64,000 nt of DNA from NCBI RefSeq assembly GCF_963665245.1, contig NZ_OY762268.1, positions 930,001 through 994,000 of the forward strand, written 5' to 3'. Below are positions 7,844-17,829 of the stretch, one piece after another. The notes below the pieces were generated by a model. It saw only the letters and a list, made by a program, of their open reading frames with translations. It had not been told where the DNA came from and did not search any database. Every line of letters starts with the position of its first letter. The stretch's first letter is position 1. Origin of the DNA: an uncultured Paludibaculum sp. GTDB lineage: Bacteria > Acidobacteriota > Terriglobia > Bryobacterales > Bryobacteraceae. The translations under genes were made by a program, and so were the position numbers.

Positions 7844-9328
7844 ATGTTCCGTTGGCAAATCTCCCTGGCCGGCGCCGTGTTGACAGCTCTCCTGCTGGCC
7901 GCGTTGTTCCCTCCTTTCCAGGTGACGATTCTGGCTCCGGTGGCGCTGACGCCATTGCTCTATGCGATGGCGCTGGAGCCGGATGGCAAGCAGCGCTTCC
8001 TGTGGGGCTGGTTTTGCGGGTTCCTCTACTGGCTGATAGTTTGTTTCTGGATCAAGGACGTACTGGCAGCCTATGGCGGATTGACCGGTCCGCTGAGTTG
8101 GCTAGCGGTGCTGTTGTTTGCCGTGGCCAAGGGTCTGCACATGGCCGCTTTCGGCTGGTTGAGCGGGTTCGTGTTGAACCGGCGCTGGGCCATCCCCGCC
8201 GTCGCAGCCTTGTGGACCGGCATTGAGCGAACACACGGCCCGCTGGGTTTCGCATGGCTGACGCTGGGCAACGCGGGCATCGAGATGGCGGCTCCGTTGC
8301 GGGTGGCTCCGTTCCTGGGTGTCTACGGCCTCTCGTTCATCTTCGCGATGCTGGCGGCGGCGCTGGCCATGGTGGCGTTGCGGCACGACCGGCGGCAATT
8401 GGCGTGGCTGGCGCCGCTGGTGCTGTTGTTCGTGCTGCCGGTGGCGGGCCCTCGGCAGGGGCCGACGGCGGAGGCAGCGGCGGTGCAGACGAACATCGGA
8501 GCGGATGCCAACTGGACGGCCGAGGAGAAGGACCGGGTGGTGAAGCGGCTGGCGCTACGGACGCTGCAGGAGTCGCTGGATGTAGCCAAACCCAAGCCGA
8601 GCCTGGTGCTGTGGCCCGAGGCGCCGGCGCCGTTCTACTATTACGACGACGAGGCGTTCCGCCGGCAGGTCACCGAGACGGCGAGGTTGGTCGGTGCTCC
8701 GCTGCTGTTCACAGGCGTGGCGTATACCGCCCAGAAGGAGCCGTTGAACTCGGCCATCCTGCTGGGATCCGAGGGGCAACTGCTGGGCCGCTATGACAAG
8801 GTGAACCTAGTGCCCTTTGGCGAATACATCCCGGCCGGTTTCCACTGGATTCAGAAGATCTCGAGCGAGGCGGGCAACTATGCCCCGGGCGCGGGGCCGA
8901 AGGTCTTCATTGCGGGCGACCACACGTTGGGCGCTTTCATCTGCTACGAGTCAGCGTTCCCGAGCTACATTCGCGAGTTCGCAAACAATGGCGCCGAGGT
9001 GCTGATCAATCTCACGAACGACGGCTACTTCGGTGGGAATTTTGCGCGCCAACAGCATCTGATGCTGGTGCGCATGCGGGCTGTGGAGAACCAGCGGTGG
9101 GTGCTGCGGCCGGCCAATGACGGTATCACGACGTCGATCGATCCGGCGGGGCGATTGTGGGACCGTCTGCCCGAATTCCAGCTCACCACGGGACGGCTGC
9201 GCTTCGGCTGGATCCGCGAGAAGACGCTCTACACGCGTTTTGGCGACTGGTTCGCGTGGCTGTGCCTGGCGGCCGGACTCGCCGGGGTCGTCGTGACGCA
9301 GATCCCTTCCTACCGCCCGGCGCAGTAA
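7844..9328 (+). CDS. lnt: Apolipoprotein N-acyltransferase Lnt
   Basis: Inner-membrane enzyme that N-acylates the lipid-modified cysteine of lipoproteins. The 494-residue protein has about six transmembrane helices in its first 200 residues, then a nitrilase-fold domain, then a C-terminal helix near residue 470. The catalytic triad is visible as E259 (WPEAPAPF), K319 (RYDKVNLVPFGEY) and C367 (FICYE). The start is 2 bases after the lipA stop. The family assignment is firm. Confidence 0.97.
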   Translation: MFRWQISLAGAVLTALLLAALFPPFQVTILAPVALTPLLYAMALEPDGKQRFLWGWFCGFLYWLIVCFWIKDVLAAYGGLTGPLSWLAVLLFAVAKGLHMAAFGWLSGFVLNRRWAIPAVAALWTGIERTHGPLGFAWLTLGNAGIEMAAPLRVAPFLGVYGLSFIFAMLAAALAMVALRHDRRQLAWLAPLVLLFVLPVAGPRQGPTAEAAAVQTNIGADANWTAEEKDRVVKRLALRTLQESLDVAKPKPSLVLWPEAPAPFYYYDDEAFRRQVTETARLVGAPLLFTGVAYTAQKEPLNSAILLGSEGQLLGRYDKVNLVPFGEYIPAGFHWIQKISSEAGNYAPGAGPKVFIAGDHTLGAFICYESAFPSYIREFANNGAEVLINLTNDGYFGGNFARQQHLMLVRMRAVENQRWVLRPANDGITTSIDPAGRLWDRLPEFQLTTGRLRFGWIREKTLYTRFGDWFAWLCLAAGLAGVVVTQIPSYRPAQ

Positions 9329-9341
9329 AATGGGCGCGCCA

Positions 9342-10393
9342 TGCTTCGTTCCCTTTTGCTGCTGACCGTGCTGCTGGGCGCGCAGGCCGCGCCGCTGCCC
9401 GTACGTGGGATTCACCTGGGCGCGCCGACGCCCGAGGAGATGCCTTTGGCCACGCGCTTCATCGAAGAGGCGTTGCCGAAGGAGGGCGTGAATGTCCTCA
9501 TCCTGGAGATCAATTACCATTACCAGTACGCGAAACACCCGGAGGTGGTGGATCCGGACGCTCTGTCGGCGGCGCAACTGCGGCAGTTGGCTGAGTCGTG
9601 CCGAAAGGCCCAGGTGCGGCTGATTCCGATGATCAACCTGCTGGGGCACCAGTCGTGGGCAAAGACGACCTTCGGGCTGTTGCGCGGGCATCCGGAGTTT
9701 GACGAGACGCCGAAGAAGTACCCGGACAACGAAGGCATCTACTGTCGCAGCTACTGCCCGAGGCACCCCAAGGCTCATGCTGTGCTGTTCGATCTCATCG
9801 ACGAACTGATGGATGTGACCGGGGCCGATACGTTCCACGCGGGCATGGACGAGGTGTTCCTGCTGGGCGAGAAGGAGTGCAAGCGGTGCAGGGGCCGGAA
9901 CAGGGCCGAACTGTTCGCAAACGAGGTAAAGACGCTGCACGCGCATCTGGCGAAGCAGAACAAGGAGCTGTGGATTTGGGGTGACCGGCTGATCGACGGC
10001 AACGTGACGGGCATCGGCAAGTGGGAGGCCAGCCAGAATGAGACGGCGCCCGCGCTGTCGTTGATCCCCAAGGACGTGGTGATTGCCGATTGGCACTACG
10101 AGGCTCCGCACGCCACGGGGACCTACTTCGCGTTGTCGGGTTTCCGCGTCGTCACCTCGCCGTGGAGGAAGACACCGGTTGCCCTGGGCCAGTTGGCGCA
10201 GATCCGCGACGCCCGCGCGCACTCGACGAAACAGGTGGCGGGGCGGATGCTGGGCATGCTGCAGACGACCTGGGTGGGTTTCGGGCCGTTCGTGCGCGCC
10301 TACTTCCAGGAAGGTGACACGCCAAAGGCGCAGGTGACCGAAGCGGTGGCTTGCTTCCGCTCGTTATTCGCAGAATTGAGGACCATGAACTAG
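9342..10393 (+). CDS. Secreted GH20-like glycoside hydrolase
   Basis: Protein of 350 residues with a cleavable-looking signal peptide (MLRSLLLLTVLLGAQA). Residues 166-171 read HAGMDE, the Asp-Glu pair and preceding histidine typical of family 20 hexosaminidase-like TIM barrels, followed by ECKRC. Members of this clan remove N-acetylhexosamine or related sugars, but the substrate cannot be read here. It is only 2 bases from the GH36 gene downstream, suggesting joint use on a glycan. The same Met-Asp-Glu plus CxxC layout recurs in the large protein starting at 40264. Confidence 0.72.
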
Positions 10394-10395
10394 CC

Positions 10396-12171
10396 ATGCT
10401 GACTCGCCGTGAATTCAACTTCTCTCTGCTGGCGGCGCCGGCCGTTGTGGGCAGCGCCCTCGACAAGACTCCGGCGCGGGCTCTCGCACTGGATGGGACA
10501 GAGGCCACTGACTGCAAGGTCACACGCCGCTGGACCGGAACGTTGTGCCGGTCGAGCGTCACTAACTCCGGAACAAAGCCGGTGCGGCTGCGGGCGATCG
10601 TGCTGTTCGACGGTCCGCACGGGTATACGGCGGAGACGAAGCTCTACGGTGAGGGTTTCACGATGCTGAGCCAGACCGGCGGGACGCTGGGTGCGCCCAC
10701 AGCCATCGGTGGGTATCTCGACAGGAAGCACTACCGCATCCCGGAACCTGAGGACGCGACAACGGTGTACAGCGTGGCCTGTCTGTCGCCCGCGCCGAAC
10801 CGGCACGAGTTGATGGCCTTCACGTCGTCGCGGCGCTTTGTCGGGCGGTTTCACTTCCGGCCCACGGCGTTGCAGATCACGCTGGACTGCGAGGGGCTGG
10901 AACTCGCCGCCGGGCAGACCTGGCAACTGGAAGAGTTTGTCCGCCTCGAAGGAGCAAACCGAGCGGCGTTGTTCGAACAACTGGGCACACTGATCGCGAA
11001 GAATCATCCGCCGCTGAAGTGGGCCGCCCCGCCGGAAGGCTGGTGCTCCTGGTATTGCTTCGGGCCGAAGGTGACGGCGCAGCAGGTGCGCGACAACCTG
11101 GACTGGATCGCGAAGAACGCTCCGAATCTGAAGTACGTGCAGATCGATGACGGCTACCAACCGGCGATGGGCGACTGGCTGGAGACGGGCACGGCGTTCG
11201 GCGGAGAGGTGCGCGCGGTTCTGAAGGAGATCAAGACGCGCGGATTTGAGCCGGCGATCTGGGTGGCTCCGTTCATCGCGGAGGAGAAATCGAAGCTGTT
11301 CACGGAGCATCCTGAGTGGTTCATGAAGGACGGGCAGGGGGCTCCGCTGGCGTCGAACAAGGTTACGTTCGGCGGGTGGCGGCGTGGTCCGTGGTATGCG
11401 CTGGATGCCACGCAGCCGGCCGTGCAGCAGCATCTCAAGACAGTGTTCCGCACGATGAATCAGGAATGGGGCGTCACCTACTTCAAGATGGACGCGAACT
11501 TCTGGGGCGCCATGCACGGCGGGCGCTTGTCGGACGGCAAGGCGACGCGGGTAGAGGCCTACCGGCGCGGCATGCAGGCGATTATCGAGGGCGCGGGGCA
11601 CAGCTTCCTGCTGGGCTGCAATCATCCGATGTGGCCTTCGCTGGGGCTAATTCACGGGTCGCGGTCGTCGGGCGATATTTCGAGGAAATGGGACACGGTG
11701 TCGAAAGTGGCCAGTGAGAACTTGCACCGGGCGTGGCAGAACGGGCGACTGTGGTGGAACGACCCGGACGCGCTGGTGTTGCTGGGTGAGTTGCCCGAGG
11801 ACGAGTTCCTGTTCCATGCGGCGGCGACCTACGCCACCGGCGGCATGCTGCTCTCCGGTGACGACCTGACGAAAATGACTCCGGAACGGAAGGCGCTGTT
11901 GCTGAAGCTGCGGCCCACGGCGCAGGCGGCGGCGTTCGATGCCGAGTTCAAGATCGGGCGGATGAAGCGGCCAGGGCATGAGCTGGTTTTCGTCTTGAAC
12001 TGGTCGGACGAGCCGGTGTCGCAGTCGTTCCTGCTGCCGGGTCTGGTGCAGGTGACGGATTTCCTCACCGGCGAGGACATGGGCAAGCACAAGGGCGACT
12101 GCGAGGTGCCGGACATGCCGCCGCACTCGGGGCGCGTGTTTCGCTGTACTCACGGTGCCGAGGCAAGATGA
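10396..12171 (+). CDS. Tat-exported alpha-galactosidase, GH36 family
   Basis: Enzyme of 591 residues. The start is placed at 10396 because it gives a twin-arginine leader (MLTRREFNFSLLAAP); longer readings overlap the previous gene. The TIM-barrel domain shows QIDDGYQ near residue 249. The nucleophile is probably D366 in YFKMDAN, and the acid/base D427 in SRSSGDIS. These motifs fit GH36/GH27 alpha-galactosidases. It starts 2 bases after the GH20-like gene, so the two are probably cotranslated and act on an extracytoplasmic galactoside. Confidence 0.83.
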   Translation: MLTRREFNFSLLAAPAVVGSALDKTPARALALDGTEATDCKVTRRWTGTLCRSSVTNSGTKPVRLRAIVLFDGPHGYTAETKLYGEGFTMLSQTGGTLGAPTAIGGYLDRKHYRIPEPEDATTVYSVACLSPAPNRHELMAFTSSRRFVGRFHFRPTALQITLDCEGLELAAGQTWQLEEFVRLEGANRAALFEQLGTLIAKNHPPLKWAAPPEGWCSWYCFGPKVTAQQVRDNLDWIAKNAPNLKYVQIDDGYQPAMGDWLETGTAFGGEVRAVLKEIKTRGFEPAIWVAPFIAEEKSKLFTEHPEWFMKDGQGAPLASNKVTFGGWRRGPWYALDATQPAVQQHLKTVFRTMNQEWGVTYFKMDANFWGAMHGGRLSDGKATRVEAYRRGMQAIIEGAGHSFLLGCNHPMWPSLGLIHGSRSSGDISRKWDTVSKVASENLHRAWQNGRLWWNDPDALVLLGELPEDEFLFHAAATYATGGMLLSGDDLTKMTPERKALLLKLRPTAQAAAFDAEFKIGRMKRPGHELVFVLNWSDEPVSQSFLLPGLVQVTDFLTGEDMGKHKGDCEVPDMPPHSGRVFRCTHGAEAR

Positions 12172-12215
12172 TAACGCGATGACTGGTTACAGGCGAGCGC
12201 AAACTGCAGGCATCT

Positions 12216-12728
12216 TCATTTCTCGCGTCCCGCTCTTCCCATCGTCATACGACTTTTCACTTCCGTCTCGACGAAATGGACCAGCTCCTGATAGGCGTCA
12301 GGCCCGAGATCCGATTCGAGCGACTTTCTGATGTCCTCGAACTGGAAATTCAGTTCGTCTGTGGCCGCCTGACGGCGAGCCGCCAGCTCTGATGCAGGCC
12401 CCTTCAAGGCGGCCTTCGCCGACGCAACCGCATCGTTCACGGCGAGCCTGTACTTCACGGCCGCAATCGAAACTGAGTCCTGTTGTTTCTCCGTCAGACC
12501 GCTCCCCCGCATGTAGTACTCTCGCCCGCTCACGCTCATAGGCCGCGGGACCGGGCCGTCGCAGAGCATTAGGAACATGCTCTTGAATGCCTCGTCCAAG
12601 GGGATCAGTTCGGGGTTCTTTGATCCGTCGATCTGTGTTGATGATTTTACAGGCTGCTGGGTGAAACCCGTCGGGAGAAGAAGCACCAGGAGGCAAATCG
12701 CCCCCGCTGGTATCGTTCTGATATTCAT
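12216..12728 (-). CDS. Small secreted protein of unknown function
   Basis: Protein of 170 residues starting MNIRTIPAGAICLLVLLLPTG, a plausible Sec signal peptide ending near FTQQ. The rest is largely helical and charged, with repeated Ala/Glu-rich stretches in the second half and no motif I recognise. Starting 25 codons further upstream gives a non-hydrophobic leader and is less likely. It stands alone on the minus strand between GH36 and the hydrolase. Confidence 0.6.
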   Translation of the reverse strand: MNIRTIPAGAICLLVLLLPTGFTQQPVKSSTQIDGSKNPELIPLDEAFKSMFLMLCDGPVPRPMSVSGREYYMRGSGLTEKQQDSVSIAAVKYRLAVNDAVASAKAALKGPASELAARRQAATDELNFQFEDIRKSLESDLGPDAYQELVHFVETEVKSRMTMGRAGREK

Positions 12729-12880
12729 ACTGGCAGGCCCACAATTACGACCGGCACTGGAATCTACCTGGCGACTCAGGTAATGGAGCAATGCTAGCCG
12801 CATTGATGCAAGGTGTCAATGCGCGCCCGAGCATTTCATTGCCAATTCACCGATTATTGAAGCAAAGATACCGGTAATAA

Positions 12881-13975
12881 TCAGTTGGTGGGCTGAATGG
12901 GCCGTTTGCCAGTGGCCTTCCAGCTCTGCAGGTCGTGGAAGCCGCGTTCCATCTCCTGGCTCGTAATGGCGCAGTGGCCGCCATGCTTCACATACTGTTG
13001 AGCGAACCACTGCCCTGCCCCGGCCATGCGCGTCAGATCGGCGTAGCCGTTGGGCACCCACGGCGGCACCAGCGGGTCGTAGGTGGTGTGGATGGCCAGC
13101 ATGGGCCGCGTCAGGCGGCCGGAGGGCGTGTAGAAGGTACGGATGTACTCGGCGGCTCGCGGATCGGCGGTGTAGCGCGCCACGCCGTCGTTCAGCTTGT
13201 TGTCGTCGGGCGTGCCGGAGTAGATGGTGTCGTGGTTGTCGAACGGATTGCCGCCGCCGCGCTGTTGCAGGTCCAGCAGGATGTAGGTCCAGAAAACGAT
13301 GGTGCCGGCCAGATCGCGGTTGGTGGGGATGCCCGCCCATTGGCGCATGGCGGTGGCCTGCTCCGGCTTGGAGTTGAGCAGCGCCTCTATCTCGGCGTTC
13401 TTCTCGCGCGACATGCGGAAATCGGCGGGGACCTTGGCAGGGTTGGGCAGAGCTCCGGGGAAGTAGTAATCGAAGACGACGCGCATGTCGAAGACGCGGC
13501 GCTCCATGAACTGCTCGGCCGAGCCCAGCGGGCCGCACAGGGCGAGGCCGCCGTCGTAGGAATTGGGGAACTTCTCGAGCAGCGTCATGGTGAGGAAGCC
13601 GCCCATGGAGTGCCCCATCACGTAGGTCTCGACCGGTTTGCCGTACTTCCCGGTGAAATAGCGGCGCAGGGCCTCGGTGTCCTGGATGGCCTGCTCGACA
13701 GCCCAGCCGCCGGCGGCGTACCCCGACTGGATGACGGCCACCCCACTGTCGACGAATCCTGAGAACTGAGGCTTATCGGACTGCGCAAACTTCACGGTGT
13801 TCGGGTTGTAGCCGTGGCAATAGACGACGAGCACGCCGGTCCACTTGGCCGGCACGTCAATGCGGAAGGCGGCGCCGTTGATCTCGCCCACTTCGACGCG
13901 GGGTTGCGCCTGGCAGGCGGCCAGCGCCAGCGTCATCGAGAAGACCACGGATTTGAGGGCTAGGGTCACGAGCAA
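12881..13975 (-). CDS. Lipoprotein alpha/beta hydrolase
   Basis: Protein of 364 residues whose leader ends in a lipobox-like LAAC with C21, so it is probably a lipoprotein. An alpha/beta-hydrolase fold is indicated by the nucleophile elbow GHSMGG (S123), an acid candidate in TTYDPLVPP, and a late histidine in KHGGHCA. It may be an esterase or peptidase; the substrate is unknown. The region upstream (13976-14074) contains a dispersed repeat, and ychF ends just beyond it on the same strand. Confidence 0.78.
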   Translation of the reverse strand: MLVTLALKSVVFSMTLALAACQAQPRVEVGEINGAAFRIDVPAKWTGVLVVYCHGYNPNTVKFAQSDKPQFSGFVDSGVAVIQSGYAAGGWAVEQAIQDTEALRRYFTGKYGKPVETYVMGHSMGGFLTMTLLEKFPNSYDGGLALCGPLGSAEQFMERRVFDMRVVFDYYFPGALPNPAKVPADFRMSREKNAEIEALLNSKPEQATAMRQWAGIPTNRDLAGTIVFWTYILLDLQQRGGGNPFDNHDTIYSGTPDDNKLNDGVARYTADPRAAEYIRTFYTPSGRLTRPMLAIHTTYDPLVPPWVPNGYADLTRMAGAGQWFAQQYVKHGGHCAITSQEMERGFHDLQSWKATGKRPIQPTN

Positions 13976-14023
13976 CCTCCTGCTGACTTGCTGGACGGTC
14001 CGTCCGAGGACATAGGTGACGTG

Positions 14024-14053
14024 CTACCGCTTCCTGACGGTCGCGGCTCGGAT
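14024..14053 (+). repeat. Dispersed repeat reading PLPDGRGSD
   Basis: A 30-base GC-rich unit that translates on the plus strand as PLPDGRGSD. I recall the same peptide from many spurious ORFs in acidobacterial genomes, which suggests a dispersed intergenic repeat. It lies in the 99-base gap between ychF and the hydrolase gene, next to a short dyad GGACGGTCCGTCC (13993-14005). Only one copy was noticed in this window. Confidence 0.45.
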
Positions 14054-14074
14054 CTGGGCGTGCCTCGGATCGCA

Positions 14075-15148
14075 CTAGCTGTGGCGAATCACCAGCACGT
14101 CGCCGTCCTTGACAATATACTCCTTGCCTTCCAGTCGGAGCTGGCCCTTCTCGCGCAGGCCGCCATAGCCGTTCTGATCGACCAGCGTCTGCCAATTCAC
14201 GACCTCGGCGCGGATGAACTTCTTCTCGAAGTCGGAGTGGATGGCACCCGCTGCCTTCACGGCCGTGGAGTTGATCGGGATGGTCCAGGCGCGGACTTCC
14301 GTTTCGCCGGCCGTGAGGAAGCTCATCAGGCCCAGCAGGCGGTACATGACGTTGATCAGGCGGCTGAGGCTGCTGCCGGGTAGACCGTAGCTGGTCATGT
14401 ACTCGGCGGCCTCTTCGGGCGACAGCTCGGCCAGTTCGGCTTCAATCTTGCCGCAGACGGCGCATAGTTCGGCGTTCGCCTTGCCCGAGAGGACTTGCGC
14501 GCGGAAGCTCTGCTCTCTTTCCGACAGGTTGGCCGCGTCAGCCTCGCCCAGGTTCATCACCAGCAGGATCGGCTTCTGGGAAAGGAACTGGAAGCCGCGC
14601 AGCAGTTTCTCGTCGGCGGGTTCCAGTTCCCAGGCGCGCAGGGTCTCGCCGGCTTCGAGCTTGGTCTTGGCGGTTTCCAGGAGTTCGAACTCGCGGTCGA
14701 GCGACTGGTCGCGGATCTTCTTGCGTTCTTTTTCCAGGCGTTCCAGACGCTTCTCGACGACGACCAGATCGCTGAGGATCAGTTCCATGTCGAGGTCTTC
14801 GATATCGCGCTGCGGGTCCACTGAGCCCTTCTCGTGCGGCACCGTGTCGTCTTCGAAGACGCGCACGACGTGCGCAATGGCATCCACCACGCGCAGGCTG
14901 GCGAGATAGCTGGGGTCGCGCAGGGCTTCCTTGGAGATGGCCGGAAAGTCGAGGAATTCGATGGTGGCGTGGGTGATCTTGGGCGGCAGGAAGATCTTGG
15001 CCAGGGCGTCGAGGCGCGGATCGGGCACCTTGGTCATGCCCACGCGGGCTTCCATGGTGCCGACGCGGGTGGCTTCGTGGACGCCCGTGAGGATGGTGAA
15101 CAAGCTGGTCTTGCCCGTCATGGGGAGACCGAGGATGGCAGTTTTCAT
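14075..15148 (-). CDS. ychF: Divergent YchF-family P-loop NTPase
   Basis: Protein of 357 residues in the Obg/YchF GTPase class. G1 is GLPMTGKT (residues 7-14) instead of the usual GxPNVGKS. G3 is DFPA (67-70) instead of DxPG. G4 is NLGE (199-202), the NxxE form linked to ATP preference in YchF. A helical hairpin (about 120-170) and a C-terminal TGS-like domain (about 280-357) complete the layout. It is likely a translation- or stress-linked NTPase. The start is 5 bases after moxR stops. The symbol is by family only, as this may be a paralogue of canonical ychF. Confidence 0.72.
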   Translation of the reverse strand: MKTAILGLPMTGKTSLFTILTGVHEATRVGTMEARVGMTKVPDPRLDALAKIFLPPKITHATIEFLDFPAISKEALRDPSYLASLRVVDAIAHVVRVFEDDTVPHEKGSVDPQRDIEDLDMELILSDLVVVEKRLERLEKERKKIRDQSLDREFELLETAKTKLEAGETLRAWELEPADEKLLRGFQFLSQKPILLVMNLGEADAANLSEREQSFRAQVLSGKANAELCAVCGKIEAELAELSPEEAAEYMTSYGLPGSSLSRLINVMYRLLGLMSFLTAGETEVRAWTIPINSTAVKAAGAIHSDFEKKFIRAEVVNWQTLVDQNGYGGLREKGQLRLEGKEYIVKDGDVLVIRHS

Positions 15149-15153
15149 AAAGC

Positions 15154-16113
<960 letters not shown>

Positions 16114-16220
16114 GTTATCTCCATGATAGCGAGTCTTCGATGAACGCAGCTTGCCCGCTGTCCCACCTACCGGGGTGACGCCAGACAGCGGCGCTGCGTG
16201 CATTCCGCGCCGCGGCGCGG

Positions 16221-16625
16221 CTAATGCGTTTCCGATGGCTGAATGGGCCGTAGATACTCAAATTCCACCCAGCCGGATCGGCCAGCGTCCGGACCGTCGG
16301 TCAGTTGGATCCGCAGCCGGCTGACGTCCTCCTCCAGTACACGCGCGTGTGTTCCCGCGACGACGGGGAACGCGGCCCCGCTTACGCCGGCTTGATCGAG
16401 CGCCGCCTGATCCTGCTTGCCCATGGCGATCTGCATTTTGTAGGTGTCCGTCTTGGAGGCAGCGAGCCAGACGGCCTTGCCCGCGGTCGACACCAGCACC
16501 GCCATTTCCCCCTTGTGGAGCATGTGGTTGGCGGGCGTTTCGGGTTTCAGTTTCCACTCGCGCCCCACTCCGAGGAGAATTACGAAGGCGCACACGGCAA
16601 TGACCAGGACGAGGAACTTGTTCAC
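16221..16625 (-). CDS. Small membrane-anchored protein, SH3-like tail
   Basis: Protein of 134 residues with an N-terminal hydrophobic helix (FLVLVIAVCAFVILLGV) and a soluble part outside the membrane. The end of the protein, with LTDGPDAGRSGWVEFEYLRP, resembles the SH3-like modules found in secreted bacterial proteins, but this is a weak resemblance. It is convergent to nothing and divergent from the RidA-like gene. Function unknown. Confidence 0.6.
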   Translation of the reverse strand: MNKFLVLVIAVCAFVILLGVGREWKLKPETPANHMLHKGEMAVLVSTAGKAVWLAASKTDTYKMQIAMGKQDQAALDQAGVSGAAFPVVAGTHARVLEEDVSRLRIQLTDGPDAGRSGWVEFEYLRPIQPSETH

Positions 16626-16745
16626 AGCATTGTCCCTTCTTTCCGGATAAATCCGCTTTCAGGATACGGCTGTCCGATTTCAAGTCAAGCCCCATCCGCC
16701 GAGCCGTGCCTCCGGCCCGGTCTGATACGATACAAGTTCATTGCC

Positions 16746-17801
16746 ATGACTCGCATGTTTCGAGCGGCTGTGGTACTGGCTTGCCTGGGGGCCTTGCTGC
16801 AGTCCCAAGCCTTCTCGCAACGCAAGAAGAAGAACAAGAAGGACGAGGACTTCACGCAGACGCTCGACGTTGCGCCGGATCCTCCTTCGGCCATCGCCGC
16901 CGACACGGCCCGGCTCTCGTTCCTCGTCACTCCGCTGTCGGCTAAAGGGCTGCTGTCGCAGCAGACCCGTGATGCGTTGAAGTGGCTGATGCAGCGCGCC
17001 AAGGGTTCACAGTTCATCCGCATCCGGGCCTACGTCGCCGGTACGGGCGATCTGCGCCGCATCCCCGCGCTGGTCAGCGAAGTGTTCACCGAGAAGAAGA
17101 TCGCGCTGCCGGTGGTGACCGTCGTACAGGTGGGCGGATTGCCGCTGGAAGCCGCGCAGGTCCAACTCGTGGCCACTTTGGTGGACCGGAAGCCCGTCAA
17201 TCCGGGCGGCGTCGCGTTTCTGGCGGCGCAGCAGTCGACGCTGAATCAGACTCTCGACCAGCTCAAGACGCGCGCGGGCTCGGGTGACGTGCAGGTCTTG
17301 ACCTGTGCCGCTCCGACCTTGGAGGAGATCGCTCCGGCCCTCACAGCGGCCACGACCGCTTTTCCCAAGGCGCAGGTCTCCTTCTATCAGGCGCAGCGCT
17401 CGGTGAGCCAGCCGCAGGCCGCGTGCGAAGGCATTGCGCGTCTGCAACAAGCGCCCGCCGGCGGTGTGACCTTCCAGGAAGGCGTCGTGGCGGTCTCCTC
17501 GCCACGGCTGATCTTTGGTGGGGCGCAGCTCGCCTTCCGCTACCAGGAGGAGGACGCGCGCCTGGCCTTTCAGCGGCTGGAAAAAACGATGCAGTCGCTG
17601 GGCGGATCGCTGAAGCGGACCGTCTCCCTGAACGCCTATCCGCTCTCGCCGCAACTGGCTGACCTGGTAGCGCGCATCCGCCTCGAATTTCTTGATCGCA
17701 CCCGCCTGCCGGCCGGCACGTCGCTGCCTTACGAAGGGCTGCCGTCGATGGACGCCAGCTTTGGGCTGGAAGCGATCACGTTGGGTTCTCCCACTCCCTA
17801 A
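16746..17801 (+). CDS. Secreted RidA/YjgF-like protein
   Basis: Protein of 351 residues with a signal peptide (MTRMFRAAVVLACLGALLQS) and a basic patch RKKKNKK after it. Residues about 95-140 follow the RidA pattern: IRIRAYVAGTGD, then LPVVTVVQVGGLPLEAAQVQ. The arginine normally preceding the final strand in deaminating RidA proteins is not present, so imine deaminase activity is doubtful. The rest may hold a second, weaker RidA-like domain. The start at 16746 is chosen for the signal peptide. The sugar kinase follows 28 bases later. Confidence 0.55.
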   Translation: MTRMFRAAVVLACLGALLQSQAFSQRKKKNKKDEDFTQTLDVAPDPPSAIAADTARLSFLVTPLSAKGLLSQQTRDALKWLMQRAKGSQFIRIRAYVAGTGDLRRIPALVSEVFTEKKIALPVVTVVQVGGLPLEAAQVQLVATLVDRKPVNPGGVAFLAAQQSTLNQTLDQLKTRAGSGDVQVLTCAAPTLEEIAPALTAATTAFPKAQVSFYQAQRSVSQPQAACEGIARLQQAPAGGVTFQEGVVAVSSPRLIFGGAQLAFRYQEEDARLAFQRLEKTMQSLGGSLKRTVSLNAYPLSPQLADLVARIRLEFLDRTRLPAGTSLPYEGLPSMDASFGLEAITLGSPTP

Positions 17802-17829
17802 TTCATCTAGTCCAAGAGGTCTTCCTAAC

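Noticed and set aside
8951..10222. Long minus-strand ORF across lnt and the GH20-like gene
   Set aside because: Arg/Gln/Leu-rich shadow of two well-supported plus-strand genes.
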